A stretch of DNA of 49,767 bases from UBA8687 sp964564655 (GTDB lineage: Bacteria > Nitrospinota > Nitrospinia > Nitrospinales > VA-1), in contig CAZMBO010000006.1 of the NCBI GenBank assembly GCA_964564655.1, positions 1-49,767 on the forward strand, read 5' to 3'. This document shows positions 34,425 to 42,537 of this stretch, one piece after another. The stretch's first letter is position 1. Every line of letters begins with the position of its first letter. The notes beneath the pieces were generated by a model, which was given only the letters and a program-made list of their open reading frames with translations, did not search any database and was not told the origin of the DNA. The translations under genes were made by a program, and so were the position numbers.

Positions 34425-35672
34425 CTAAATAAAAATTAAAAACGACTTAAAAAATAGCATGGAGATAACGGCAGTAAATGGAATGGTCGTTACCCACGAA
34501 ATAAGTATCATCTTAATAATCCCAAGATTTAAAGTGGGCAGACCCCGGGCTAGCCCCACTCCTATCACGGAGCCTACCAGAGTATGTGTTGTAGAAATTG
34601 GAAGACCCATTTTCGAACATATTAAAACAACGGAAGCCGCACCAAATGTAGCACAGAAACCCCTAGAAGGCGTAATATCAGTTATATTTTCACCCACCGT
34701 TGCCATCACCCGATAGCCCCAAACCATCAGACCAAAGACAATGAATCCCCCGCCAAGCCCCAGAATCCAAATTGGCATTTCCACCTTCATCTCTACAGCA
34801 CCGTTTTTCAGAATCGAGACAACAGCCGCTAAAGGGCCTACTGCATTGGCCACATCATTGGATCCATGCGCGAAAGCAATATAAAACGCAGTCAAAACTT
34901 GAAGATACTTAAAAAGATCTTCTGTAGTGTTGAACTGGTGCGTAAAATCTATTGAATCATCATCAGGAATAAAACGAACTAGTATCTTGGATATAAAGAA
35001 ACCTACGACCCCCGCCACCAAAGCAACAAATAAAACCTCAGGAAATGTGTAATGCAAGTGTAAATTTTTTAAACCCTTATAGAAAATGGCAATCGAGAGA
35101 ATAAAAAATACGACCGCCACAATAAAAGGCAGCAACTTTTTAGCATGGGCTAAAGGTCTTCTTGTGCTAAAAATTGTTCTATTAATATATTGAAATACCA
35201 GATAAGCAAACAATCCACCCATAACGGGAGAAACCACCCAGCTCAATACTACATTACCCATCTTTCCCCAATTCACTATATCAATTCCCCCTGCAATCAC
35301 CCCAAACCCAAGCACCCCCCCAATAATAGAGTGGGTCGTGGAAACAGGCCAACCCAGATAACTGGCAATATGGAGCCATATTGCAGCTGCCAACAACGCA
35401 GAGATCATTCCATAGACTAATTGATAGGGAACATCCGCAAAAAAGGAGGTATCTAACATCCCTTTTCGGATAGTATCGGAGACGTGACCACCAACAAAAA
35501 AAGCACCTGCAAATTCTGCCACTGCAGCAATTAACATGGCCTGCTTAAAGGTCAAGCTTTTGGAACCAACACTAGTACCCATTGCGTTTGCAACATCGTT
35601 GGCTCCAATATTACAGGCCATGTATATACAAGCTATGACTGCAAACGAAAAAAGGAAGGTGTCTAAATCCAA
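34425..35672 (-). CDS. pit: Low-affinity phosphate permease, PiT family
   Basis: A 415-residue membrane transporter for inorganic phosphate, coupled to H+ or Na+. The two inverted PiT signatures are present: GANDVANAMGTSVGS near residue 23 and FAHGSNDVANAVGPLA near 271, each with a WPVSTTHSIIG or PISTTHTLVG partner. About ten to eleven helices can be drawn. It is preceded by a PhoU-like gene 42 bases upstream, the common pairing for regulated Pit transporters. Confidence 0.95.
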   Translation of the reverse strand: MDLDTFLFSFAVIACIYMACNIGANDVANAMGTSVGSKSLTFKQAMLIAAVAEFAGAFFVGGHVSDTIRKGMLDTSFFADVPYQLVYGMISALLAAAIWLHIASYLGWPVSTTHSIIGGVLGFGVIAGGIDIVNWGKMGNVVLSWVVSPVMGGLFAYLVFQYINRTIFSTRRPLAHAKKLLPFIVAVVFFILSIAIFYKGLKNLHLHYTFPEVLFVALVAGVVGFFISKILVRFIPDDDSIDFTHQFNTTEDLFKYLQVLTAFYIAFAHGSNDVANAVGPLAAVVSILKNGAVEMKVEMPIWILGLGGGFIVFGLMVWGYRVMATVGENITDITPSRGFCATFGAASVVLICSKMGLPISTTHTLVGSVIGVGLARGLPTLNLGIIKMILISWVTTIPFTAVISMLFFKSFLIFI

Positions 35673-35714
35673 ACCTGGCTCCTTAGCCTGGATAAAATAA
35701 AGGGATTAATTAAA

Positions 35715-36386
35715 TTACTGAGAAAGGAATACTCTGAGAGTTTTACCAATTTGTTCTGTTTTATCTGCAACGGCACCTAGCTTTTTGATCACTTCATTCC
35801 AGAGAAGCAAATCGGAGGCATCAATCTGGCTTCCCAATGAGAAAAGCTGCTGCGCTAGTTGAAATTGTTTACGGTCGGCCTCCCACTCTAAGGTACCTAA
35901 GACCTTAGTCGCCTTTTCTACTTTTTCGGCCTCTGCGCCACCAAAGGAAGACTCTAATAATGCTTCAAGTTCTAGAATCAAATTACAGCCTTCATATGCT
36001 GTTTTAACAACATGCTCCACCAAATCTGCAAGAGGAGCTTTAATTTTATCCGGGGTATTGAGGTTTTTTATCCTCATCAGAACAGCCAAGTCTTCTACCG
36101 CATCTGCAATATCATCCTGAGCGGATAACAAATGCATGAAATCTTTTTTGTCAACTGGAAGGAAAACAGTTTGCCTCATATGGGTGCGAATATCATCCTT
36201 GATCATGTCTGCTTCGTGTTCTAATTTCACAATCAATTCTGAGACTTGTGTAACCTCCTCATAATCTCCTTTCCCTAGTGCCTTGAAAAGTGGATCGATT
36301 TGATCAACACATGCTCGAACCTTATCCATATGACTCCCCAATGGCTTGAAAGGGGATTTCGAAAACATCGATAAGATGGATCTCAT
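35715..36386 (-). CDS. PhoU-like (DUF47/TIGR00153) phosphate-transport accessory protein
   Basis: A 223-residue all-helical soluble protein with the two three-helix bundles of the PhoU fold: LEHEADMIKDDIRTHM near 54 and LEWEADRKQFQLAQQLF near 169. The conserved E/D-rich patches bind metal clusters in relatives. It sits directly upstream of pit on the same strand and is probably its regulator. No pst genes are seen here. Confidence 0.92.
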   Translation of the reverse strand: MRSILSMFSKSPFKPLGSHMDKVRACVDQIDPLFKALGKGDYEEVTQVSELIVKLEHEADMIKDDIRTHMRQTVFLPVDKKDFMHLLSAQDDIADAVEDLAVLMRIKNLNTPDKIKAPLADLVEHVVKTAYEGCNLILELEALLESSFGGAEAEKVEKATKVLGTLEWEADRKQFQLAQQLFSLGSQIDASDLLLWNEVIKKLGAVADKTEQIGKTLRVFLSQ

Positions 36387-36475
36387 TTACACCTCAAATT
36401 TAAAGAAACAAGCGAGACAAATTTATTCTATTTAATCAATAATTGCAAGTTGGATCGGCGCAAACACTAAAAATT

Positions 36476-37195
36476 CTATCTCCCCATAATGGAGAACCAA
36501 TCTTCCAGACGTTGTATTTGCAGGTAGGAATTAGATTGGCGCACATCACCCATTTGCCCTGAAGGACTCCCGCCGTAGTTATGCCCAGGATACAATATAA
36601 TATTATCCTCAATCTTGGATAAACGCCGCGTTAAGGTATGAAATAATTCTTCACTATTCCCTCCTGGCAAATCTACCCGACCACACCCCTGTAGGAACAA
36701 TGTATCACCAGCAACAAGACTATCTGCGACTCGAAAACATTGCGAGCCTGGGGTATGCCCAGGAGTATGAAGACATTTTATATCGATGGAACCTACTTTA
36801 ACAATATCCTCTCCATCCATTTGCTTCATGTCCGACATGGAAATCCCAGTGACCTGTTTGATCCCATCAGCTTCACGCTTGTTAACATAAACCGGTATAG
36901 GATGCTTCTCCATCAGTTCCGCTAAACCGGTAATTTCTATTCCAAAAATCTCCCCGCCGACATGATCAGGATGATAATGTGTCACCAATGCACCTGTCAG
37001 TTTCATATCATCTTCTTCTACTACTTTGAGAATACCGTCAATATCCCATGCCGGATCGACCACTACACACTCGCGCGTTTTGGTATCGCCAATCAGGTAT
37101 ACAAAGTTTGCCATTGACCTAGCTGAAGGATTACTCACGCCTATATCAATTCCCGATAACAATTGTTTAAAGTAAATTAGGTTTGTTTCTGACAA
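36476..37195 (-). CDS. MBL-fold hydrolase, glyoxalase II-like
   Basis: A 239-residue metallo-beta-lactamase-fold enzyme. Metal ligands are in THYHPDHVGG, HTPGHTPGS, GDTLFLQGCGRVDLPGG and YPGHNYG. This set is shared by hydroxyacylglutathione hydrolases and related thioesterases or persulfide dioxygenases. The residues after the last His do not settle which. An S1/P1 nuclease gene begins 13 bases after its end in transcription, so they are likely co-transcribed. Confidence 0.88.
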   Translation of the reverse strand: MSETNLIYFKQLLSGIDIGVSNPSARSMANFVYLIGDTKTRECVVVDPAWDIDGILKVVEEDDMKLTGALVTHYHPDHVGGEIFGIEITGLAELMEKHPIPVYVNKREADGIKQVTGISMSDMKQMDGEDIVKVGSIDIKCLHTPGHTPGSQCFRVADSLVAGDTLFLQGCGRVDLPGGNSEELFHTLTRRLSKIEDNIILYPGHNYGGSPSGQMGDVRQSNSYLQIQRLEDWFSIMGR

Positions 37196-37208
37196 GGAAT
37201 CCTCCTTT

Positions 37209-38018
37209 TTATTTTTCAGATTTGAGCAATTGATTTAATAAACCCGCCAGTCTAACTCCTGCCTGAATCATGCGCTGGTCAAGAATTTCCCTACTTCTTG
37301 ACAAGTATTCTTTGGACAATTCCATATTCTCTAATGGATAGGCATATTTTAAAGCCAAAGATCTGGATTCATTCGTCCACTCATTAATGTCAGAATTAAG
37401 CCATTCTATTTTTTCTGAGTCCACCAACTTAATATTCAAGCGTTTTGCATATTCTAGAAGACTGCCTTCTCGCCAATGGATCAGGCCGCCATCCCACAAA
37501 TAATGCAAGTTGACTTTTCTTCCTAAATAAGAAAGACGGATTCTCCCTCCACCACGATCTTTACGATTTCCCAAATGCAAGGGCTGATGCACATCCCCTA
37601 CAAAATGCACTAGATATTTTAACGCGTCCTTTCTTCTTTTTAACGAATTTTCAATATTCGCTAACACAGCGATGAATTCTTTTATTTTTTCCGTAACACA
37701 ATTTCCATTAGAGCAATCTCGTGCCTCCTCATAGGTCCATTCACCTGCCTTGACGTTGGTATAATGCCAGGGGCTTTCATGTCTTCTTTTTTGCTTGATT
37801 TTATCGGCCCAGTTCGCCACATCCGCTAGATTGTTTATGTTAAACTCTTCAAGGATATATTTTTTAGTTTCAGAGGCTAAATTAAATTCCGCTATATAGC
37901 CAATCGTCCGATGACCCTGAGGCCCCCAGCCATGCGCATTATCAAAGTTTATCGCCAGCAAAATTATGACCAGCCAGAGTCTGCATACGAACAAGATTAC
38001 TTTTCCCTCTTTAGACAT
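37209..38018 (-). CDS. Secreted S1/P1-type zinc nuclease
   Basis: A 269-residue protein with a Sec signal (hydrophobic residues about 8-23) cut before WGPQGHR near residue 31. The N-terminal Trp of the mature chain binds zinc in P1 nuclease. The zinc ligands continue in DVANWADKIKQ, SPWHYTNV, LVHFVGDVHQPLH and NLHYLWDGGL. S1/P1 nucleases cut single-stranded DNA and RNA and release 5'-nucleotides, here in the periplasm or outside. This could serve phosphate scavenging beside the Pit genes, which is inference. Confidence 0.92.
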   Translation of the reverse strand: MSKEGKVILFVCRLWLVIILLAINFDNAHGWGPQGHRTIGYIAEFNLASETKKYILEEFNINNLADVANWADKIKQKRRHESPWHYTNVKAGEWTYEEARDCSNGNCVTEKIKEFIAVLANIENSLKRRKDALKYLVHFVGDVHQPLHLGNRKDRGGGRIRLSYLGRKVNLHYLWDGGLIHWREGSLLEYAKRLNIKLVDSEKIEWLNSDINEWTNESRSLALKYAYPLENMELSKEYLSRSREILDQRMIQAGVRLAGLLNQLLKSEK

Positions 38019-38040
38019 TTTACCTTTTTACTTTAAGCTG

Positions 38041-38778
38041 ATGAAAAAAGTGAATTCTTTTTACCACACCGTGAAGTTCTGGGTACTCATTATTTTCTTG
38101 TCTTTTTCACTTGGAACCATAGCAGTTATTGCCCGTCTTTTTGACAGCTCTGGGAACTCATCACACAATATAGCAAGACTCTGGTGTCGTCTGCTTTGCG
38201 AATGGAATGGTGTAAAAGTTCAAATCACTGGTCTAGAGAATATGCTAACCGATCAACCACAAATATTTGTATCGAATCATCAGGGTTATTTCGATATATT
38301 TGCTCTCTCAGGGTATTTGCCAGTTCAAATAAGGTGGGTTGCAAAATCCAGCCTCTTCAAAATTCCATTTATGGGTTGGGCGATGAAAGCAGCGGGTTAC
38401 ATCCAGGTAACTAGGTCTGACCGAAAAAAATCGTATCAGGCTTTTATAGAAACGGTGGAGAAGGTTAAGGAAGGGTGCTCAATAATTATTTTTCCAGAAG
38501 GAACCCGATCAGAGGATGGGACATTAGGACCCTTTAAAAAGGGAAGTAACCTTATTGCGAACCGGTCCAACAGTCCCATGGTTCCAGTAACCATTACAGG
38601 AAGTAGCGATATAATTAAAAAAGGTAGCTTCCTAATTAACCCAGGATCCGTCCAGATTATACTATCGCCAGCCGTAACAACCCATCTACAAAAAAAAGAT
38701 GGCGGGGAGATTTTAAACTCCATCCGTAACACTATTCTTGAAAACCAGCGGCACGCAACAATTAGAAAAGAGCTATAA
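38041..38778 (+). CDS. plsC: 1-acyl-sn-glycerol-3-phosphate acyltransferase
   Basis: PlsC makes phosphatidic acid from lysophosphatidic acid at the inner membrane. The 245-residue product begins MKKVNSFYHTVKFWVLIIFL, with one membrane helix. The catalytic NHX4D motif is NHQGYFD near residue 78. FPEGTRS is near 157, and PMVPVTITGS follows. The frame extends upstream to 37966, but the ATG at 38041 avoids overlap with the divergent nuclease gene and gives a standard N terminus. Confidence 0.93.
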   Translation: MKKVNSFYHTVKFWVLIIFLSFSLGTIAVIARLFDSSGNSSHNIARLWCRLLCEWNGVKVQITGLENMLTDQPQIFVSNHQGYFDIFALSGYLPVQIRWVAKSSLFKIPFMGWAMKAAGYIQVTRSDRKKSYQAFIETVEKVKEGCSIIIFPEGTRSEDGTLGPFKKGSNLIANRSNSPMVPVTITGSSDIIKKGSFLINPGSVQIILSPAVTTHLQKKDGGEILNSIRNTILENQRHATIRKEL

Positions 38779-38876
38779 AATTATCAAAAAAGGTAAGAGA
38801 CAGCTAACAGTGGCTCGCCTCGCCAAGAACGATTTTGGCTTAAAAAATCTATACTATTAACCTTTCCCATGACGGG

Positions 38877-39398
38877 TTACTTTTTTTCTTTTTGGATGAA
38901 TTCCCAAACAGATGCAGGGTGTTCGCGCAAGTCTTCGAGGTCTCTCCAAATAGCACGTATCATTCCAGTTTTATCAATAACAAAAGTTGTTCGGTCGATA
39001 TATTTAACCATTTCTCCAAGATCCTCTTCTTCTTTAATGACTCCATATTGCTCCGTCACCTTTTTGTGTTCATCGGCAAGAAGAGTAAATCCAAACTGGA
39101 AAACCTCAATGAACTGCTGATGTGCATTCACACCATTCCAACTGCAACCTAAAACTTCTACTTCACGAGTTTTAAACTTTCGGTTCCACTCATTGAACCC
39201 GACCATCAATCGCGTGTCTTCTGGGCTACTGTCCTGCCTATAAAAAGCCAAAACCACCCACTTCTTATCTTCGAAATCCTTCAGGCTTATCTTTACCTTT
39301 TCCTCAGCAGACGGGCTGGATGCACCTGCTTTGTAACCATAACAAGCGGGCAATTCAAAATTAGGCGCACGATCCCCTACTTCTAACTCATCGGGCAT
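38877..39398 (-). CDS. Peroxiredoxin-fold protein lacking the peroxidatic cysteine
   Basis: A 173-residue thioredoxin-fold protein of the AhpC/BCP family: APNFELPACYG, KKWVVLAFYRQDSSPEDTRLM, and LLADEHKKVTEQYGV. In active relatives the third region reads P-G-C-T. Here residues 59-62 are P-E-D-T, so the peroxidatic Cys is replaced by Asp at 61. Remaining cysteines are C19 and C85. It may be a redox-inactive binding partner or use another Cys. AGAGGA precedes the ATG. It lies 126 bases downstream of grxD on the same strand. Confidence 0.85.
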   Translation of the reverse strand: MPDELEVGDRAPNFELPACYGYKAGASSPSAEEKVKISLKDFEDKKWVVLAFYRQDSSPEDTRLMVGFNEWNRKFKTREVEVLGCSWNGVNAHQQFIEVFQFGFTLLADEHKKVTEQYGVIKEEEDLGEMVKYIDRTTFVIDKTGMIRAIWRDLEDLREHPASVWEFIQKEKK

Positions 39399-39524
39399 GG
39401 AATTATCCTCTTTCTCTTAAGCAACTCTAAATATTTTCTTGAGCTATGAATAGCCTTTTCTATATACGACCTACAAGTTGCATAAATTCAAATTACTAGA
39501 TTATTGAATCTTAATTATAATTTA

Positions 39525-39845
39525 CTATTCACCAAATGCTGCTTTGAGTAGTGGCTCCACTTCGCCTTTTGTTTCCATCTCATCAAGGATATCGGTATCG
39601 CCATAGAACTTGCCATCGATGAAAACTTTTGGCAGAGTCGGCCAATTGGTCATTTTTGTAAGAGCCTCACGCTTGGTTGGATCTGAGAGCGCGTTGACCA
39701 CTTCAAACGGGTAACCGTATTTATTGAAAAACTGAATCGTTTCCACTGTGAAACCGCACTGTGGTGCTTCTTTGGTACCTTTTCCATAAATAATAATTTT
39801 ATGTGCAGCGATTTCTTCTTTAATTTGATCTTCTACCTCTGACAT
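39525..39845 (-). CDS. grxD: Monothiol glutaredoxin (Grx4/GrxD type)
   Basis: A 106-residue monothiol glutaredoxin, which passes [2Fe-2S] clusters between scaffold and target proteins, usually with BolA. The active site is C30 in QCGFT, with KGT upstream, the usual signature being CGFS. Downstream are WPTLPKVFIDGKFYGDTDIL. AAGGAGC precedes the start. bolA ends 60 bases upstream, so bolA-grxD form one unit on the minus strand. Confidence 0.95.
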   Translation of the reverse strand: MSEVEDQIKEEIAAHKIIIYGKGTKEAPQCGFTVETIQFFNKYGYPFEVVNALSDPTKREALTKMTNWPTLPKVFIDGKFYGDTDILDEMETKGEVEPLLKAAFGE

Positions 39846-39905
39846 TATTAGCTCCTTTATTTTTTTTAAACATTTAATAAACGAAATTTATAACCCCCCA
39901 AAACC

Positions 39906-40136
39906 TTATGGGGTGGCTGTTTTTATTTCAGCGGCATGAATTCGACCATCCTGCATGGCTGGGTTCAAAGCATCCTGAACCTTGCGATGGCGATCCATAA
40001 TGCCTAATTCCTCAAAAGCTGCGGAGGTGACATGAATGATAAAATGGTCACTCATCCCCGTTTTATCCAAAACATTCACTTCCGCATCCGGGACTGCAGT
40101 TTTAACTAAATCAATAAGATCTGGAATACTAATCAT
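39906..40136 (-). CDS. bolA: BolA/IbaG family protein
   Basis: A 76-residue BolA-fold protein, which forms a cluster-bridged heterodimer with monothiol glutaredoxins. Signature HFIIHVTSAAFEELGIMDRHRKVQDAL is present as HFIIHVTSAAFEEL then DRHRKVQDAL, with the invariant His of DRHR available as a cluster ligand. An AGGGAG site precedes the ATG. Upstream lies the shared 282-base promoter region with erpA. Confidence 0.93.
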   Translation of the reverse strand: MISIPDLIDLVKTAVPDAEVNVLDKTGMSDHFIIHVTSAAFEELGIMDRHRKVQDALNPAMQDGRIHAAEIKTATP

Positions 40137-40322
40137 CTAACTCCCTTTAAAAATTATGTTTAAGCCAATTAACTGTAACTATTTGATTCTAATTCTACCA
40201 AAAGGATTTAATGTTTTTCCTCTGTTTCTGAAATATAATACTATAAAAAAAATGTATAAATCATTTTCAATTCATCATTTAACTTATTTACTCACCCTTC
40301 CTCCACTTTCATTTTTCAAGAT

Positions 40323-40352
40323 TTGACGAATGCCTCTGAATTTAAGTATAAT
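40323..40352 (+). promoter_or_regulatory. Promoter of the erpA-ygfZ unit
   Basis: TTGACG (40323-40328), 18 bases, TATAAT (40347-40352): a near-consensus sigma-70 promoter, about 65 bases before the erpA start codon. AAGGGGG stands 7 bases before that ATG. Confidence 0.7.
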
Positions 40353-40418
40353 TTAAGAACCGTTAAGCCTACTTGTGCTATCTAATAGAAGAACAAAGAG
40401 TTAATTAAGGGGGTTTTC

Positions 40419-40760
40419 ATGACCGTAACCACAGAATTTGTAAAAATAACGCCAAAAGCCAGTCAAGAAGTCACTAAATTGGTGAAAGCAGAAAATAACC
40501 CGGAAATTGGGTTGAGACTCGCAGTAAAAGGTGGCGGTTGTTCAGGTCTGTCCTACGATCTGTCATTCACTCCCAAAGAAGATGGCGACACTATTATTCA
40601 GCATGAAGAATTCAATGTCTTTATGGATGCCAAAAGCATGATCTATCTCAAGGGAATGCAATTGGATTTTCAAGATGGTTTACAAGGTAAGGGATTTGTT
40701 TTCGTCAACCCGAATGCAACTTCAACTTGCGGTTGCGGTGAATCTTTTTCCATCACCTGA
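40419..40760 (+). CDS. erpA: A-type iron-sulfur carrier (ErpA/IscA family)
   Basis: A 113-residue A-type carrier that delivers iron-sulfur clusters, especially [4Fe-4S], to target enzymes. The three ligand cysteines are C41 in GGGCSG and C104 and C106 in TCGCGESF. An extra pair of conserved residues supports the ErpA-like class. The ATG at 40419 has a strong AAGGGGG site. It is read with ygfZ and away from bolA-grxD. Confidence 0.93.
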   Translation: MTVTTEFVKITPKASQEVTKLVKAENNPEIGLRLAVKGGGCSGLSYDLSFTPKEDGDTIIQHEEFNVFMDAKSMIYLKGMQLDFQDGLQGKGFVFVNPNATSTCGCGESFSIT

Positions 40761-40836
40761 TATCTCTAATAGACGAAAACCCAAGGCCTTCACCTAACCG
40801 GTAAACGCGCGCACCCCTAGTAGATTCGTTAAACCT

Positions 40837-42537
40837 ATGCAATCCGAAATTCTAGAAGAAATCAACCAAGTCAGGCAGAATTGCGGTTATTTCTTTATAG
40901 ATGGTTGGAGCATCCTTACTGCTAATGGAAAAGAGACTTTCTCATTTCTTCAAACGCAAACCACCAATGATGCATTGCAATTGGAAGTGGGACAAGGCCA
41001 GGCCAGTGCCGTAACCGACCGCCAAGCCCGATTGATCGCCAACTTCTCCATTCACCGTATTGCTGAAAATGAAGCCTGGCTCCTGTCTGAAAATTCGCAA
41101 ACTCTTTACGACCATCTGGAATCCTATCATTTCCGAGAAAACGTTACTTTTAAGAAAATTGAACAAAGCTTATTAACTCTTCAAGGTCCCAAAAGCACCC
41201 TAGTCCTTAAAAAACTTTTCACGTCTCTACCTGAAAAACCCAATGCAGTAGTACGACAGGAGGTGGAAGGAAAACTCTTTGTCATAATAAAGAAAACTCT
41301 AACTGGGGAAGAGGGGTTCATACTTTGCTATCCCCGGGATCTAAAAGAAGAATTTTTACAAAAATTTTTGGGCGCAGACAAGAAAGTCTCACCTGTTAAA
41401 ATCGGGAAACAAACGCAAGAAATCCTTAGAATTGAAGCGGGGATACCAGTCTTCGGAAAAGATATGGATGGCAAAAATATCCTTCCCGAAACAGGTCTGG
41501 AGCATAGCTGCGTCAGCTACAATAAAGGCTGCTATATAGGACAGGAAGTAATTGCTCGAATTAAAACCTATGGAGCGCCCAATTTTGCTTTAATGGGTTT
41601 GGCATTTGAAGGGCCAATCTCACCCCCTATGAATGGAACTGTTTTCCTTAAAGATAAAAAAATTGGAGTCGTTAAAAGCTCAATCCGCTCTGCCTCTCTT
41701 GGTAAAGTGATCGCAATGGCTTACATTCATAAAGACTATCGCAGTCCAGATGTAGAAATGGAAGTCACCATAGACAAGCGACCCTTTAAAGTACAAACCT
41801 GTCTTTTGCCTTTCTATCAGGCGGCCACAAGAAAAGATCATTCAATAAGGCTCTTAAACGAAGCTCTGCAAATTTACAAAGAGCAGGAAAATCTTGATAA
41901 ACCCATTGCCATTTTAAGAGAAGCTATTGATATCTACCCTAGACATGCAGAAGCTTATGAGGCCTTAGGAGTTTTCCTTGCAAAACAAGACAAGCTTGAT
42001 GAAGCCATTGCTTTAATGAAACGCCTGGCCGAAATCAATCCACAAGAAATTATGGCACATACCAACTTATCAGTTTACTACATGAAACAAGGCCGGATTG
42101 AGGATGCAGAAAACGAAAAAGCCGAAGCCACGGCCTTGCAGTTTGAGCAAGCTGTGGAAAAAAATATGGCAAAGAAATTGAAGAAAAAAGAAGAAGAGCA
42201 AAAGAAAAAAGAAATGGAAGAAAGGATTGAAATGTTTAAAAAAGTTTTAGAAATCGACCCTGCAGACCAAGTTGCCAACTTCGGCTTGGGATCTATTTAT
42301 CTTGAAACAGGAAGATACGAAGAAGGTCTAGGTCCCCTAAATACCGTTGTCGAAAAATTTAAAGACTATTCAGCGGCCTATCTTTTATTAGGCAAAACCC
42401 TGGAAAAGTTATCGGAAAAGGAGAAGGCCATTGATATCTATAAAAAAGGAATTGCGGCTGCCTCCAAAAAAGGTGATCTCATGCCCCTAAAAGATATGCA
42501 AAATAGAATGAATCAACTATTGCACTCCTCACCTTGA
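40837..42537 (+). CDS. ygfZ: YgfZ/Iba57-type Fe-S maturation protein fused to a TPR domain
   Basis: The first about 330 residues are YgfZ, a folate-binding GcvT-like protein that works with IscA-type carriers in [4Fe-4S] maturation. The defining KGCYIGQE motif is present, with its conserved cysteine at residue 232. Unlike E. coli YgfZ (about 326 residues), this 566-residue product continues with TPR repeats (AIAILREAIDIYPRHAEAYEALG-like at about 350-430), a charged helix (440-475), and more TPRs (to about 550). The reading frame is continuous with no gap. The tail would recruit client proteins. erpA ends 76 bases upstream. Confidence 0.93.
   Translation: MQSEILEEINQVRQNCGYFFIDGWSILTANGKETFSFLQTQTTNDALQLEVGQGQASAVTDRQARLIANFSIHRIAENEAWLLSENSQTLYDHLESYHFRENVTFKKIEQSLLTLQGPKSTLVLKKLFTSLPEKPNAVVRQEVEGKLFVIIKKTLTGEEGFILCYPRDLKEEFLQKFLGADKKVSPVKIGKQTQEILRIEAGIPVFGKDMDGKNILPETGLEHSCVSYNKGCYIGQEVIARIKTYGAPNFALMGLAFEGPISPPMNGTVFLKDKKIGVVKSSIRSASLGKVIAMAYIHKDYRSPDVEMEVTIDKRPFKVQTCLLPFYQAATRKDHSIRLLNEALQIYKEQENLDKPIAILREAIDIYPRHAEAYEALGVFLAKQDKLDEAIALMKRLAEINPQEIMAHTNLSVYYMKQGRIEDAENEKAEATALQFEQAVEKNMAKKLKKKEEEQKKKEMEERIEMFKKVLEIDPADQVANFGLGSIYLETGRYEEGLGPLNTVVEKFKDYSAAYLLLGKTLEKLSEKEKAIDIYKKGIAAASKKGDLMPLKDMQNRMNQLLHSSP

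Noticed and set aside
37966..38040. PlsC N-terminal extension
   Set aside because: It would overlap the divergent nuclease gene. The ATG at 38041 gives the normal start.
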